From Heracleum sosnowskyi (lineage: Eukaryota; Streptophyta; Magnoliopsida; Apiales; Apiaceae), in the NCBI GenBank assembly GCA_030848705.1, contig CM061238.1, forward strand, positions 47,531,133-47,595,132: a stretch of DNA of 64,000 nucleotides, written 5' to 3'. The notes beneath the pieces are model-generated. The model was not told where the DNA came from, ran no database searches, and worked only from the letters and a program-made list of their open reading frames with translations. Every line of letters starts with the position of its first letter. Position 1 is the stretch's first letter. Positions 10,501-22,720 of this stretch are shown piece after piece. Made by a program: the position numbers and the translations under genes.

Positions 10501-13500
10501 TCACAGATTTTCAGAGTTCGCAGATTTCTCAGAGTCCTCAGAAGTGTCTAACTTTAATTCTGGATTCTTTTCAGCCAACATTTTCATCATTTCTCGCATT
10601 TTTTGGTCAAGTTTATGATCCATCTCTTGCTGAAGTTGAGCTCTGATCTTAGCAGTTAGCTCCGACACCAACTGGTCTGGAACTGGAATGGAGGATGTAC
10701 CTGAAGATGTTGAAGACGTTGACTTTGGTTCCTTTTTCCGAATAAGCCTCCCAATTAGGTAAGATGGGTTGTGTTCCTTGTCACCACAAACCAATTTATT
10801 AGCAGCTTCCACACCTTCGGTTTCCAGAGTTTTCTTAACATCAACCTGTAAAAGAACAGAGCATTTGTTTAAAACGCAAATACAATCAACAATAGATAAA
10901 TTAGTAGAGGAAAATGTCAATTGAATTATTTGAACTTACAATTTTATCATTAACCATTTTGAGCACCTGTTCAGGCAACTTGTACTCACGCTTCTCGTCT
11001 CGTTTGCGAGTCGCTAGGTAGATATCAGCATCTGATACTTTAATCGGATCTTCCTCACCATTACCCTCACCCTCGCCATCATCATTGACAGGCATTTTCC
11101 CAAGTTTCTCCTATTTTTCTTTTTCCAGTTTGGCCAGTTTTTCAAGTCGCTGAAGTAAATTTACATATTAAAAATATGAACTATCCTGCTAATACATTGG
11201 GGAATACAAAAACTAATAAAATTTCTACAAAATATACTTGAAATAACATCAAATTACATTACCAGCATGTGGGCAACTTGCGCGAAACTCGTGGATCCAG
11301 TAGTATGTGTTTCAGTAATTTTCTGTCGTGCCTCTGAATTCTTTTTTGCAATTTCCTATATAACAAAGGGAACATTTATCATCGCTTTTCATACTAAATT
11401 ATCCATAATAATCATCACTTTTCAGTCCATAATATTTTAAAATTAGTGTCTCGTCCTATGTTCCTATGTATTATTCTAAATTATTCATCTTGTGAATTAT
11501 TCAGAGTTAGAAGATACAATGAATTTTTTTCCATTACCTGAACCTTCTCGTCACCCCAATAATTCAGAAGAATCTTCCAGTCTGAAAGTGAAACCTCTTC
11601 GGGTCTGTGTGACAACCTCTCCTCATCCGTAGGATAAGTATTGTAATAGTCTCTCTTAATCCGACTTTTGTAGCTCCTAAAATGATCACTCATTGATTTA
11701 TTAACCCATGGTTTAGCATCATCGGGAACAATGTACTTGTCCTGCATAAAAATTACACAAATTGCATAAAAAGGAACATATAAACCAAATATGGCGACAT
11801 ATCACATATGGAACGTATTTTATACCTTGACATACTCCCACAACAGTTGCTTTTCAGGAACTTGATGCCAACTGGCACAAGTAAGAGACACAAATTGCCT
11901 TACTGTTGTCCCTAAAAAGTTGGTAAATTCAGAGAGGAACTTCCCGTCATCCGCTACAGGTTGGTTGAGATAATTGAGGGTGATCCTTTTTTTCTCCGCT
12001 CTATTATGAACCTGATTCATTTTTGTCTTTCCTCTTTTCCTTTTCGGAGCTTCATCAACAGGTTTTTCAACTGAAATAATAACAAGAAATAATAATACCC
12101 GTTTACTGCTAGTTTATGACTTTGTCTAATCGATTAATTTGCATCATATTTTCTGGTTTTATTTCTAAAAAATGTTTGTCTTTTCCCATCAACTTGACAA
12201 ACTGATGACAATACTACGACTTCTAATAATTCACAATTTCTACCCAAAGAACATCATTGAGAAGATTGCAAAGATAATATATAAATCCTAATTAAACTAA
12301 CGTCTCTTGGTTATGGATTTGTGACAATACTACGACTTCTAATAATTCACAATTTTTATTCATGCATAAACAAATTTTTTATGCGAGTTCTGAATCTCCA
12401 GGTTAGAGAAGAAGTTGTTGTAGTTAAACAAGTTGAATTAAGGACACACGACATTAAACAAGTAAAATAACTACCAGTTATTTTACTACCAGTTTACTAC
12501 CAGTTTATGACACTTTAGAAATTGACTTGAAAGAAAATAATTGACTTAAATTAAGGACACACGACATTAAACAAGTAAAATTACCGGACTGTGACTGCAA
12601 ATGTTGCATTTCAGACTCTACCCTCGGGATTTCCTTTTGAGAATCAACTTTTTCTTGTTCGCGTAACGCCAGGTATGCAGTCATTGAACCAGGACCATTT
12701 CTCAGATTGTTTAGCTTCTCTTTTAGAGAAACCACTGGTGCCTTATTGACCTTCAAAGGAATATTATTAAAAATATCAAAAAAAAACTAATCAGCTCAGT
12801 TATATTTTATTTTTAAACAAGTATTTTTAAAATAATTATAATACCTCTGCAGGTACCTGCAAAGATGCGCCTTCATCTGGTTCCTTCATTTGAGATGAAT
12901 CTGGCAGTTTAGTAGCTCGGGAACGAGTTCTTGGGCCAGCACCGATCTCAACTCTCTGTCTCTTGACCTTTTTTGTTCTCTAGAAATTTTAATATTTTAC
13001 AAAAAGTAAGTACCTTTTTAAGCAATACTATAAATATAAATTGATAATTAAATGAAGTAAAAAAATACCTTTGAAGTGACATTATCATCGCCATGGTCAC
13101 TTTGTCGTTCAGCTTCACCATCATCATTATTCGGGAAGTACTCACTTTCACTTGCATTGTCATTTGTTACCTTGTATTTGCCTTTTTCATTTTGACAACT
13201 CTTAGCAGCTTCATCACGTACCAATCCAAGTTCTTTTAGCTTTGCTTTATTTTTCGCTATGTTATCATTCCTTTTTATTTCGTAGTCATTACATCCTTGA
13301 CCTTCAGCATTTTTTCCCGATTTCTCACCAGCAGCTGTTTTTGTCTCTCCGCCTGATGTCTTTGTCTCTGGACGAGGTGACTCAAACCTTTTCAAATATT
13401 CTGACAAACCAATCAATTCCTCCCCAGGAGTACCATCATCAACATTGCTGAACTGTAGCTTCTTCCTCGTGTTATTTATCATTTCCTTCTCGTCATTCAT

Positions 13501-13961
13501 ATCTTTCAGCTTTTTTGTTTTCTCAGCATTGATATTCATATCTTTCAGCTTTTTTGTTTTCTCAGCATTGATATTCTGTAGTGTCACAAAAGTTCGCTTC
13601 TCAGCTTTCTTTCCTTTACTGATAAGAGGGCTTGGTCTTGCCTTATAACCACATGTGGTTGCATTTGTGTCATTGCTGGTATAGATTTGTCGACATTGCA
13701 CTCGATGTAAAAATCAAGCTCAGATTTCCCGTTAGTACATTCATTAAGAGTTCGATCATCTGATAGGAGTTTCCAGCCATCCTTATAGACATATAAGCCT
13801 CCAATCTCCTTGTATTTCATTTCTTTAACAAACTCCATCAGTACTGAGTAGGAAAACTTGTCAGGGTCTTCCTCAAATGTATCATGTGAGCCACCAACAT
13901 ACTTATTCTTTGTGAAACGTCCTTTGTGATGCAATCGAATAATCACAGTCTCGTCCTCCAT
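10501..13961 (-). pseudogene. CACTA companion gene (PB1-like N-terminus, Transposase_24-like C-terminus), eight exons
   Basis: Exons deduced from GT...AG sites and reading phase, on the minus strand: 13961-13069, 12979-12845, 12750-12585, 12070-11826, 11741-11538, 11355-11263, 11149-10940 and 10845-10501. The N-terminus (MEDETVIIRLHHKGRF .. GGLYVYKDGWKLLSD) resembles the PB1-like domain found in plant transposon proteins. Exons 4-7 resemble the Ptta/En/Spm Transposase_24 region: PEKQLLWEYVK, PDDAKPWVNKSM, SYKSRIKRDYYNTY, THTTGSTSFAQVAHM, DIYLATRKR. The last exon is rich in Lys/Glu/Gln (coiled-coil-like). Damage: a frameshift in exon 1 between about 13700 and 13584, and an in-frame TAG in exon 7 (about 11111-11113). 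A 39-bp perfect duplication in exon 1 repeats INAEKTKKLKDMN. The probable role is DNA binding at subterminal repeats, by analogy with TNPA. Exon model is inferred, not tested. Confidence 0.75.
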
Positions 13962-14288
13962 CCTGGAATAAAAAGAAAAAAATGGTCAGTCAAATTACAT
14001 GACAATTAAATAACTAAATGATTTATAATTAAGTAACATATAAATTTAATGAACGTGAAAATTCTATGTATAAAACACTGAAAGATATAATGAACATGAA
14101 AATTCTACATACAAGACAAAAAGATCCTATATAAGTATACAAATTTAAAAATTTAAAAATTCCCCTGTATATGATTTTAGACTGCTTAACCTAATTTTAA
14201 TACTTAGTCTAATTTATACAATTAATCTAATTAAGTAACTAAAGTATTAAATCTATTTTGCACACTTAATCTAAATTATGCACTTAAT

Positions 14289-17200
14289 TTATACCAAGTC
14301 TGGTTGATGATCAATTCTGTCAGGTGATGGAATCGGAATTTCTGTTAGAGGGATTTCTTCTCTGAAACAACTAACTTCACGATCATATTCTTCAATTACA
14401 GAACGAAATATCTTATCATGTGAAAACTGCCCATTTATATCATCCGCAACTACATTATCGCAGTTTTGTGTTTCATCGAACTCCGTTGATAGCCTTTTAA
14501 TAGGATATTGAATATGTTTTTCAACGGGATCGTCAATGTAGAACACTTGCTGCACTTGCGCTGCCATGACAAAAGGATCGTCTTTTGACAAACTCTGTTA
14601 AAGTTAACTCGAGTCAAACCAAAAGAATCTTTTTCATCTTTGTACCAAGTACACCTAAACAGAACAATACTAAAAGCTCCCCAGTAGTCAACTTCTATTA
14701 TTTCTTCTATTGATCCATAATAACCAACATTCCCAACTAATGGATTACAATCCTTAGAACTTGCGAAACTAGTTGTTAAGGCTTTCAAAAACACCCCACT
14801 ATTCTGCGTTGTACACTTACGATCTCTTTGTTTCGTATGAAACCTATATCCATTCTGTACATACCCACTAAACCCCTTAGCCGCTCGTCGTGGACCTTTT
14901 GCTAAGGAAAGTAATTCTCTTGAAACCCCCAATTGTTTCCTAATTTCATTCCTGAACCACACACATATTTCGTCGGTATGTGTTTTTTCCTTTTTATACC
15001 GTTTGGACTTCACGTTAATGTCCACCAATGCACGATGTTTCCTGAAATTATACACAACTATAGTATGTCAATGTACTGACTTAGATAAATTATTTTAAGG
15101 ACTTACTCAATTATACACAAGTTTTAAGGACTTACTCAATTAGCTCTACCACTGCCTCGTCATCGTAGTTAAATAAAATATATCGATGAGCTGCGATCCA
15201 CATTTCTTCGGATAACTGGATATCTTTCCCGTTTTTGCTTTTCCCCGACCCAATAAAAAACCCACCAGTTTCTACATTTGGAGTTGCAGACTCATTCAAC
15301 GACTGATCTTCGCCGTCATTTAGGAATCTTGCACAAAATGTCAAACATTCATCAGCAAGATACCCTTCTGCGATGGAACCTTCTGGTCTGCTCTTATTGC
15401 GGACATATTTTTTTAATACACCTAGGTACCGCTCGATTGAATACATCCATCTTTGGTGGACTGGTCCACCATATTCAATTTCCTTGCACAGATGTACCGG
15501 AAGGTGAACCATTATATCAAAGAAGTTATTCGGAAATATCGTCTCAAGTTGACAGAGTATTTCGATTATCTCCTTTTGTAGCTTCTTTATTTCATGCACC
15601 TCAATAACTCGGGCACAGATACCTCTTAAAAATTCACCGAGTCTGATTAAAGGAACTGCAACCTCGGGCTTCAATGTTGTTTTGACAGCAAATTGTAACA
15701 AATATTGCATTATTACATGTGCATCATGACTCTTATATCCAAAAACTTTCCTATCTTGTACGCATCTGCTGATGTTGGAAGCAAAACCGTACGGGAACTT
15801 AGCATTTTGAAGCACAGAACAAAATAAATCTTTTTCTTCGTTCGTCATGTCAAAGTTTGCTGCTCTAATTTCGACATGCTTTCCATCAGCAGAGGGGATG
15901 GGATGAAGGGCCTTCCTAATGCCCAATTCTTGCAAATCATATCGAGCATTTAGATGGTCTTTCGTCTTACCACTCATATTCAACAAAGTGCCCAAAACAC
16001 TATCACATATGTTCTTTTCTATGTGCATAACATCAAGGTTATGTCGAGTTAAGTTGTCCCCCCAATATGGCAGATTAAAAAATATAGACTTCTTATTCCA
16101 AGGGTTGACATCGCAACTTACTTTTCGTTTTTTGCCCACTCCACCAAAATCATTCTGGTAACCATCCAACATTAATTCAATTTGCCTGCCAGTTAACACT
16201 GGAGCACTTGTTCCAGCCTCTACATTACCATCAAATCTTCTCTTATCGGATCGCCATTTGTGGTCAGGGTCTAAGAATTTCCGATGGTTCATGTAGCACA
16301 CTTTCTTGCTATGCTTCAAATACATTGATGATGTCTCATAATGACATATTGGACATGCAAGTTTCCCTTTTGTGCTCCACCCCGACAACATTGCATAGCC
16401 AGGGAAGTCACTAATGGTCCATAGGACACTTGCGCGTAACGTGAAGGTTTGATCAGTGTAAGCATCATACGTTTCTGCTCCCGCATTCCACAGCCCTTTC
16501 AGCTCCTCGATCAGCGGTTGCATGTAGACATCAATATTATTTCCCGGATCGTTTGGACCAGGTATAAGGGTTGAAAGGATCAGGTTTTCTGGTTTCATGT
16601 TTAGCCAAGGAGGCAGATTGTAGTTTACGACAACAATTGGCCATGTGCTGTGTGTGGAACTCATTGTGCGAAATGGATTGAACCCGTCAGAAGCTAACCC
16701 CAATCTCACATTGCGATAATCTGACGAAAATTCCGGATACATGGCATCCATCGTCTTCCAGGCTTCACCATCAGCCGGATGCCGTAACTTCCCATCTTTT
16801 GTTCTTTCCACTGCATGCCACACCATTTGTTTGGCAAAATCTTTACACATATACATGCGTTGGAGCCTTGGCGTCAACGGGAAATACCTCATCACTTTGG
16901 CAGGAATTCTATTATTGCCATTGTCCGATTCTTGTGCCCCGTTTTTCCACCTTGAAGCACTACAAGTTTTGCAAGAAACTGCCTTTTCATTCTCACGCCA
17001 ATACAACATGCAGTCATTTGGACATGCATGTATTTTCTTATAGTCAAGACCTAAATTCTTGATGATCTTTTTGGCGGAATTGAAAGAGGCAGGCACATTA
17101 ATATCGGGAACAACCTCTTTAATCAGCTGTAATATCTCACCGAACGCAGACTCGGTTACACCATGAATGCACTTCCAATGGTAAAGCCTAACTAAAAAAC

Positions 17201-17630
17201 TTAAACGAGAAAATTTCTTACAACCAGGATAGAGGGGTTGTTTTCCTTCCTCGACGAGCTGATAAAATCTCCTTGCATCTTCATTTGGTCCCACCTTGCC
17301 ATACATAACGTTCAACATCTCGTCAAAATTATCTTCAAATCCCGTATCTAGTTCACTGTCTAGTTCAGGATCCATGATATTACTGTCTTTTAATGACGTG
17401 ACATCATAAATCCATTCTACAAAGGTTACACAAGGTCCGTGGCAAATGAGGTGGTCACGAACCGTGCCGGGACTCCGCCAAAACCAATTCTGACACTTAT
17501 CACAAGGACACTGTATTTCGTTTCCGTCAGCAAATTTCGCCATCGCAATTTTCACAAACAAATCCACTCCCTCAATATAATCCTTGGTATACTTGGGAAG
17601 ATTCAACCAAGTATTACCTTTCTCAGTCAT
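14289..17630 (-). pseudogene. CACTA transposase (TNP2 / Transposase_21 type), two coding exons, frameshifted
   Basis: Exon 1 is 17630-15136 (832 residues to the in-frame stop if unspliced). A 94-bp intron, 15135-15042 (GTAAGT...TTTCAG), joins VVELIE to KHRALVD in phase. Exon 2 is 15041-14289. Residues 1-75 match the Transpos_assoc zinc domain (CPCDKCQNWFW .. HLICHG). About 270-500 is the TNP2 catalytic region with LASDGFNPF, TISDFPGYAMLSGW, CPICHYETS and NLDVMHIEKNICDSV. Exon 2 holds the DUF4216-like part (GFSGYVQNGYRFHT, EVDYWGAFSIVLFRCTWY). A two-base duplication near 14594 shifts the frame between LTRVNFN and SLSKDDPFV; the correct frame then runs to a stop at 14289. The enzyme would cut at the CACTA ends; this copy lacks an intact C-terminus. 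Confidence 0.88.
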
Positions 17631-18740
17631 GACTACAGTTAAAAAAAAACCTATGATTAGCCCCTCAAAGAAATCATAACAGCAAGAGGTTCATGGCACT
17701 AGCGCGAAGTTACAAACCTGACTCATCTCTCTCAGTTTTATTTTTAAATTTAACTTCACTTATTAAACAACAACAACTACGATTAGCCGCAAATTCTACC
17801 TAATCTAACTATGTGTTCAGGTTTTACAATATTCAGTTTTAGTAACTAGCTAAGCCCAAGCCCTTTGTTTTACTGATAGGCTTCCAGGGACGGCTAGCTT
17901 TCCACAGTCCAAGCCCTTTGTTTTACTGATAGGCAGGCCCAGGAAAACTAGCTAAGCTAAGAGTCATTAGTTCTCTTGAATGAAATCAAGAAGCTTGATT
18001 TGATTTGATTCAGAGCGCTCGTCTTGTTAACCAATGCAATTTAAAGTCACAGGTATAAGATTATTTTTTGAGTAACTTATTTTATTTTAGTTATTTATTT
18101 AATAAAAGTTAATATTATTATCCAAATACACTATTTATCAAATTTATAATTCATAGTTAAAACCATAATCAAGCTCCAAAACATCTTTCAAAACCGTAAC
18201 TAAAATCGAAACAAATAAAAAATACAAAAAAAAGCAATAGAAACAATTATAATCGCAACATGCAACCAAAACAAGCAATCAAAACATGTTATAAGCATGT
18301 TATACACAAACAAACATTCATAATCTACAAGCCCCAATTCTACCCGAAAGAAACCCCTAATTTACAAACCCTAGCTAATTGAACCCGAATCGAACAAATA
18401 AACAGAACCCACATAAAGCAAATAAACCCTAATTGAACACAAATAAGAAGAGCAAGATGAATACCTTATCAAGTAGAGAATGTAATCGAACCCGAATTGA
18501 AATTGAATTGAACCCGAATTTACAAGCCCGTAGAGAACCCGTAGAGAGAGAATCTGTGAAGAACCCTTAATTTCAACCCTTAATTTAAGCCCTAATCTGT
18601 GAAGAACCCGTAGAGAGATTTGAGAGAGAGTTGAGTTGAGAGTTGAGAGTTGAGAGAGATTTGAGAGAGAGTTGAGAGAGTTGTATTTTTGTGAGTGAGA
18701 GAGTGCGGTGAATAAGTTGAGAGGGAATGTCTGAAAATTT
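17631..18740 (-). promoter_or_regulatory. Transposase leader: CT-rich 5' UTR exon and long leader intron (predicted)
   Basis: On the minus strand the sequence from about 18740 to 18465 is rich in CTCTCAA repeats, typical of plant 5' leaders. It ends at a good donor (AAG|GTATTC, 18465/18464). An acceptor (AACTGTAG|TC) lies two bases before the transposase ATG at 17630. This implies a leader intron of about 830 bp (18464-17633). A 25-bp direct repeat (CAAGCCCTTTGTTTTACTGA) occurs at about 17856 and 17909 within it. The ORF over 18371-18853 is a translation of the CT repeats, not a gene. Confidence 0.55.
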
Positions 18741-19045
18741 GGCCGCTTAAATGAATTATTTGGGCAAATATTTGGCCGCTTAAATGAAATATTTAGACAA
18801 ATATTGAGAGCTGGCTTTTTTTTTTTGATTTTTAAAGACCAACGGTTACACATTTTTTAAGACCAACGGCTACACCGAGTTAGGCGTTAGCATAGATACT
18901 GAATGACGTCTATCGTAACACTTATTTATAGCAATGCTAACAGAGAAAAAAAGTGTAGGCGTAAATCAATTTTAAGACATATATGGTTACACTTTTGCTT
19001 GTAACACTGAAAAAAGCGTTATTATTGCCCACTTATGGCGTAGTG
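18741..19045. repeat. Right CACTA terminus: promoter side, subterminal repeats and inverted repeat
   Basis: Ends GCCCACTTATGGCGTAGTG at 19045, the exact complement of the left 19 bp. Short repeats of the AGTGTNG/TAACACT type occur at about 18918, 18950, 18990 and 19002. The transposase promoter is expected in or just inside this stretch. Confidence 0.8.
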
Positions 19046-20558
19046 AGAGTTGAGTAAGGCGTTCATCAATCAATTTGTTAGTGGGAAGATACATGAGAAA
19101 AGTTCCACCTCTCTTATGGGGATTCGACAAGGCAAGAATGAAACATTGAGAGAATACTTGAGTAGATTCACTAAGGAGGCTATAAAAGTCCCAGATTTGG
19201 AAGATAAAGTGGCTATGATAGCCCTACAGCAAGGAACTACCGATGACCACTTCAGGAGGTCTTTGGCTAAGCATCCCCCCGAAAACATGTTGTCACTACA
19301 AGATAGAGCTGGAAAATACATCAAGGCTGAGGAGAGCATGAGAAAATATAAACCCACTGTGGAAGCAAGTGAAAACGGAAAAAAGAGAAAGGAGACTCAA
19401 GAGTATGACGCTAGGGACAAATATCCCAGGACAGCGAAAGATTCTGACTCTCCACCTAAAAGGAACAACTTCGGACCCAGGTTCGATGAATATGCAAGGT
19501 TGAACACCTCAAGAAGTCAAATTCTGATGGAAATTGAGAAGGAAGAAGATCTTCGATGGCCAAAGCCGCTAAGATCCGACTTGGAGAAACGGAACAAGAA
19601 TCAATTCTGTCGTTTCCATAAAGAAGTTGGTCATGATACCGACGATTGTAGACAACTGAAAGATGAGATCGAGTTCTTAATCCGAAGAGGAAAACTCGAT
19701 AAGTTCACTAAGGATGGGAATCGAGGAAATCAACAAGGAAACTATGAAAGGAAAGACTATGATAGGAGGGACAACGACCAAGATCGTACTCCTAAGCCCC
19801 GAGGGCCTGTCATCAACATGATATTTGGAGGACCGACTGCTGCTGGGTCCTCCCGAAACTCAAGGAAAGCTTATGCCCGAGAGGTAATGACTGTTGTAGG
19901 AGAAGCACCGAAACGTGCCAAGACAGAAGTTGCTATTACCTTTGATGATTCTGATCTTGAAGGGGTGAAGTTCCCCCATGACGACCCGTTGGTCATTATA
20001 CCTGTAATAGGTAACTCTAAAACCAAGAGGGTTCTGGTTGATAACGGAGCTTCCGTGGACATCTTGTTCCATGATGCCTTCATCAAGATGGGATATACCG
20101 ATTCGCAACTGACTCCTTCAAATATGCCCATATACGGGTTCAATGGGGTTGAATCTAAAGTAGAGGGAACTATTCAGCTCCCTATGACAATAGGGCAAGG
20201 TTCACAAACAACAACTCAAATGCTGAACTTCGTGGTGATAAAGGCAACCTCGACTTATAATGCAATCCTTGGGAGGACAGGCCTTCATGCATTCAAGGCT
20301 GTTGCCTCAACTTACCATTTGAAAATCAAGTTCCCAACAAGGAATGGGGTTGGTGAAGAACAAGGAGATCAAAAGATGGCTAGGAGTTGCTATATAGCCG
20401 CGTTAAGGCCTGATGGAGTTGGGGGGCAGGTTCTCCCAATCAAGGTTATGGATTCGAGAAACGATGGAGAAACAGACAAAGTCACTCACATTGGAGCATT
20501 GTTGCCTGAACCTTTGAAGGGACTGAGGTGCCAAAAACTTGGCATGCCTCAAGTTTAA
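19046..20558 (+). pseudogene. gag-pro: Tat-1 gag C-terminus and protease (after the CACTA insertion)
   Basis: The frame resumes as FKELSKAFINQF when one AGA is removed and stays open to TAA at 20556. Seen: end of the gag core (about 19050-19350), a CX2HX4HX4C zinc knuckle (CRFHKEVGHDTDDC, about 19609), a Lys/Arg/Asp-rich stretch, and a retropepsin-like protease (KRVLVDNGASVDILFHDAF at about 20026, NAILGRTGLHAF at about 20260). There is no RT after it. The last ~25 codons are an out-of-frame scrap of integrase C-terminus. From about 20505 to 20600 the DNA matches 46690-46570 (minus) of Tat-2. That marks an internal deletion of pol. The start given by ORF callers here (TTG) is not a real start. 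Confidence 0.88.
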
Positions 20559-21143
20559 AAAGTTTATTATGTTTAGTTGTTTCCTAAAAGGATCCACAAA
20601 TAGGACAAGTAGCAATAAGGTCGACGAAACCATTCTGAGCTCTTAAGCTCTTAGTAGGAAGTAAAGCACTATGTAAGGGTCGAACCCTCTTTTTCAAAGG
20701 AAATATTTCAAGTTCTCATTCACTATTTTATTACTTATCTTTGTTTGAGTATTTCCTTATTGTTCTACTTAAGGACAAGTTGTACCAATAACACTTGATC
20801 AAAGTGCCAACCCATTCAAGAGGCCAAGTACTAGGAATTGCCTTACAAAAGAAAAGCTAAATAAATATAAGTGAATGCAAGAACGAAGAAACATAATATG
20901 CATAAATAACATGCATGGATAGAAGATCCCGAAGGATCAAAGAGTTATGTTACAAGCTCAACTAAAAGCCTAAAGAGGCCTATTGGAAGAAGGTTAATAT
21001 AAGGGTTGAAACCCCTGAAAATTGAGGAAGTAGAGCTCAGAACGAGCTTCGATTCGATATACTGCAAGCTCAAATTAAAGAAGCAAGTGAAACGTTGTGT
21101 CTGTCTTCGTTCACGAAGACCTCTCGATGTGAAACTTAAGGTA

Positions 21144-21292
21144 TTAGAACTCAAGTTAGTTCTTGTATTTGTAAGCCACGTTTGGCGTTGTTGAAACCTC
21201 AAATGAGGTCTAAGGGGTTAGAACTCAAGTTAGTTCTTGTATCTGTAAGCCACGTTTGGCGTTGTCGAAACCTTAAACGAGGTTGAAGGGTA
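21144..21292 (+). repeat. 75-bp tandem duplication in Tat-1
   Basis: Two copies of a unit starting TAGAACTCAAGTTAGTTCTT (itself an imperfect inverted repeat) at 21144 and 21219, differing at a few sites. Confidence 0.85.
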
Positions 21293-21409
21293 ACGACCTC
21301 TCAAATACATAAAAAGTTGAGGTCGTTTTGTTCAACCTAGGACCAAATCGAGGTCGAAAATTGAGGTCAAAAACACCTCAAAAAACGCCTAGAAGACCGT
21401 CTGGGAGGC

Positions 21410-21771
21410 GTGGTTCACAACCCCGTCTTATACACGGGGGTGACCAACGTCCAAAAGACATTTGAAAAATCAAGGATCGATAAACGACTAGGAGGCAAAG
21501 ACGCCCAGGAGACCTCCTTGAACGCGTGGTTCACAACCCCGTCTTGTACGCGGGGGTGAACACCGCCCAAGAGACAAAGAAAATTCGGCTAAAAAAGAAG
21601 CGCAAAGAACGCCCAGGAAGCATCCTTATAAGTGTGGTTCACGACCCCGCCTTGTACGCGGGGTTGAACGCCGCCCAGGAGACAAATGCAAAGCGAACAA
21701 AAAGTTTATTCGAAAAACGCTCGGGAAGCTGTCTTGTAGGCGGGGCTGAAAACACTGCCTTGTAGGCGGGT
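21410..21771 (+). repeat. GC-rich hairpin-forming tandem array in Tat-1
   Basis: Three clear units of 108-116 bp start GTGGTTCACAACCCCGTCTT at 21410, 21526 and 21634, with a degenerate fourth near 21737. Each holds a CCCCG...CGGGG stem (for example CCCCGCCTTGTACGCGGGG) followed by CGCCCA(A/G)GAGACA. Confidence 0.85.
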
Positions 21772-22134
21772 GTCACCCACACCCAAAAGACATCAAAAAT
21801 TGGCCAACAATTTTTCAAAAAAAAAAAAAAAAAAAAAAAAATGAAATTCTCGAACCGCGCCCAGGAAACAGCCTTTTGAAGCTGATGCTCCCGCACAGGG
21901 AACATGTCATATTTGGCGGTTGCTGCTACTGCCCCCCCACGGGGAACACTCCCAACTGTTGCTATGTAGGAAAGGAGACAACATAAAGGAAGTTAGAAAT
22001 TGCAAAATACCATTTAAAATTTCTAAAAATTTAGAAAACTCCTGGAAAATAGAAAATAATTTTCAAAATTATTTTCTTAATTTTGGAAAATATTTTATAC
22101 ACTTGTGAAATATTTCAAAAATATTTCTAAAAAT

Positions 22135-22540
22135 ACCTGTGGGTACATGAAAATTCCTAAAATATTAGGAATAATTATTAAAAATACCTGTGGGTACATA
22201 AAAATTCCTAAAATATTAGGAATAATTATTAAAAATACCTGTGGGTACATGAAAATTCCTTAAATATTAGGAATAATTATTAAAAATACTTGTGGGTACA
22301 TAAAAATTCCTAAAATATTAGGAATAATTATTAAAAATACCTGTGGGTACATGAAAATTCCTTAAATATTAGGAATAATTATTAAAAATACCTGTGGGTA
22401 CATGAAAATTCCTAAATATTAGGAATAATTGTTGAAAATACATGTGGTTACATGAAAATTCCTTAAATATTAGGAATAATTATTAAAAATACCTGTGGGT
22501 ACTTGAAAATTCCTTAAATATTAGGAATATTTCATATAAA
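22135..22540 (+). repeat. 51-bp tandem array (eight copies) with internal palindrome
   Basis: Units begin ACCTGTGGGTAC at 22135, 22186, 22237, 22288, 22339 and 22390 (the fourth reads ACTTG), with degenerate starts at 22440 and a last copy at 22491. Each unit contains the near-perfect palindrome ATTCCTAAAATATTAGGAAT. It ends about 180 bp before the polypurine tract. Confidence 0.92.
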
Positions 22541-22720
22541 TGTCAAATTAGCCTCGAATAAGGCAACAATCGTCGTAAATGTGTAGGTCGCTCCACACTT
22601 TGCAATAAGACGATACTTGTGAAACACTAGTGTAAATAAAGTCCTAGGTAAAGGATAAAAAGACCCCGAATCTCGAAAAAGGTCAATATAATTTCTACGA
22701 AAGCTTGAAAAGTTTTCCTA

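Larger units (their letters stand above)
9686..19045 (-). mobile_element. CACTA (En/Spm, CMC) DNA transposon, 9.4 kb
   Basis: Both ends carry the terminal inverted repeat CACTACGCCATAAGTGGGC, identical over 19 bases, with imperfect similarity beyond. The element is flanked by AGA. Subterminal repeats occur at both ends. Two genes lie on the minus strand: a TNP2-type transposase (17630-14289) and a companion gene (13961-10501), the usual order of CACTA elements. It sits inside gag of the young Tat-1 element, so it is younger still. Both genes carry inactivating changes. Confidence 0.95.
20559..22720 (+). other. Tat-1 long non-coding 3' region
   Basis: No coding potential was found. The first ~130 bases match the sequence just past the integrase stop in Tat-2. 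Three tandem arrays follow (21144-21292, 21410-21771, 22135-22540) and an A-run of about 24 at about 21817. The antisense gene found at the equivalent place in Tat-2 is absent. Confidence 0.8.

Noticed and set aside
15132..17630. 832-residue ORF as a host gene
   Set aside because: It lies inside CACTA terminal repeats and has TNP2 transposase motifs.
18371..18853. 160-residue minus-strand ORF upstream of the CACTA transposase
   Set aside because: Translation of CT-rich leader repeats; Ser/Leu low complexity, no homology recognised.
19050..20558. A separate gene starting at 19050
   Set aside because: The proposed start is TTG at the CACTA scar; the frame is the continuation of Tat-1 gag from before 9686.
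22135..22540. CRISPR-like regular repeat spacing
   Set aside because: The whole 51-bp unit repeats with no unique spacers, in a plant retrotransposon; it is a tandem array.
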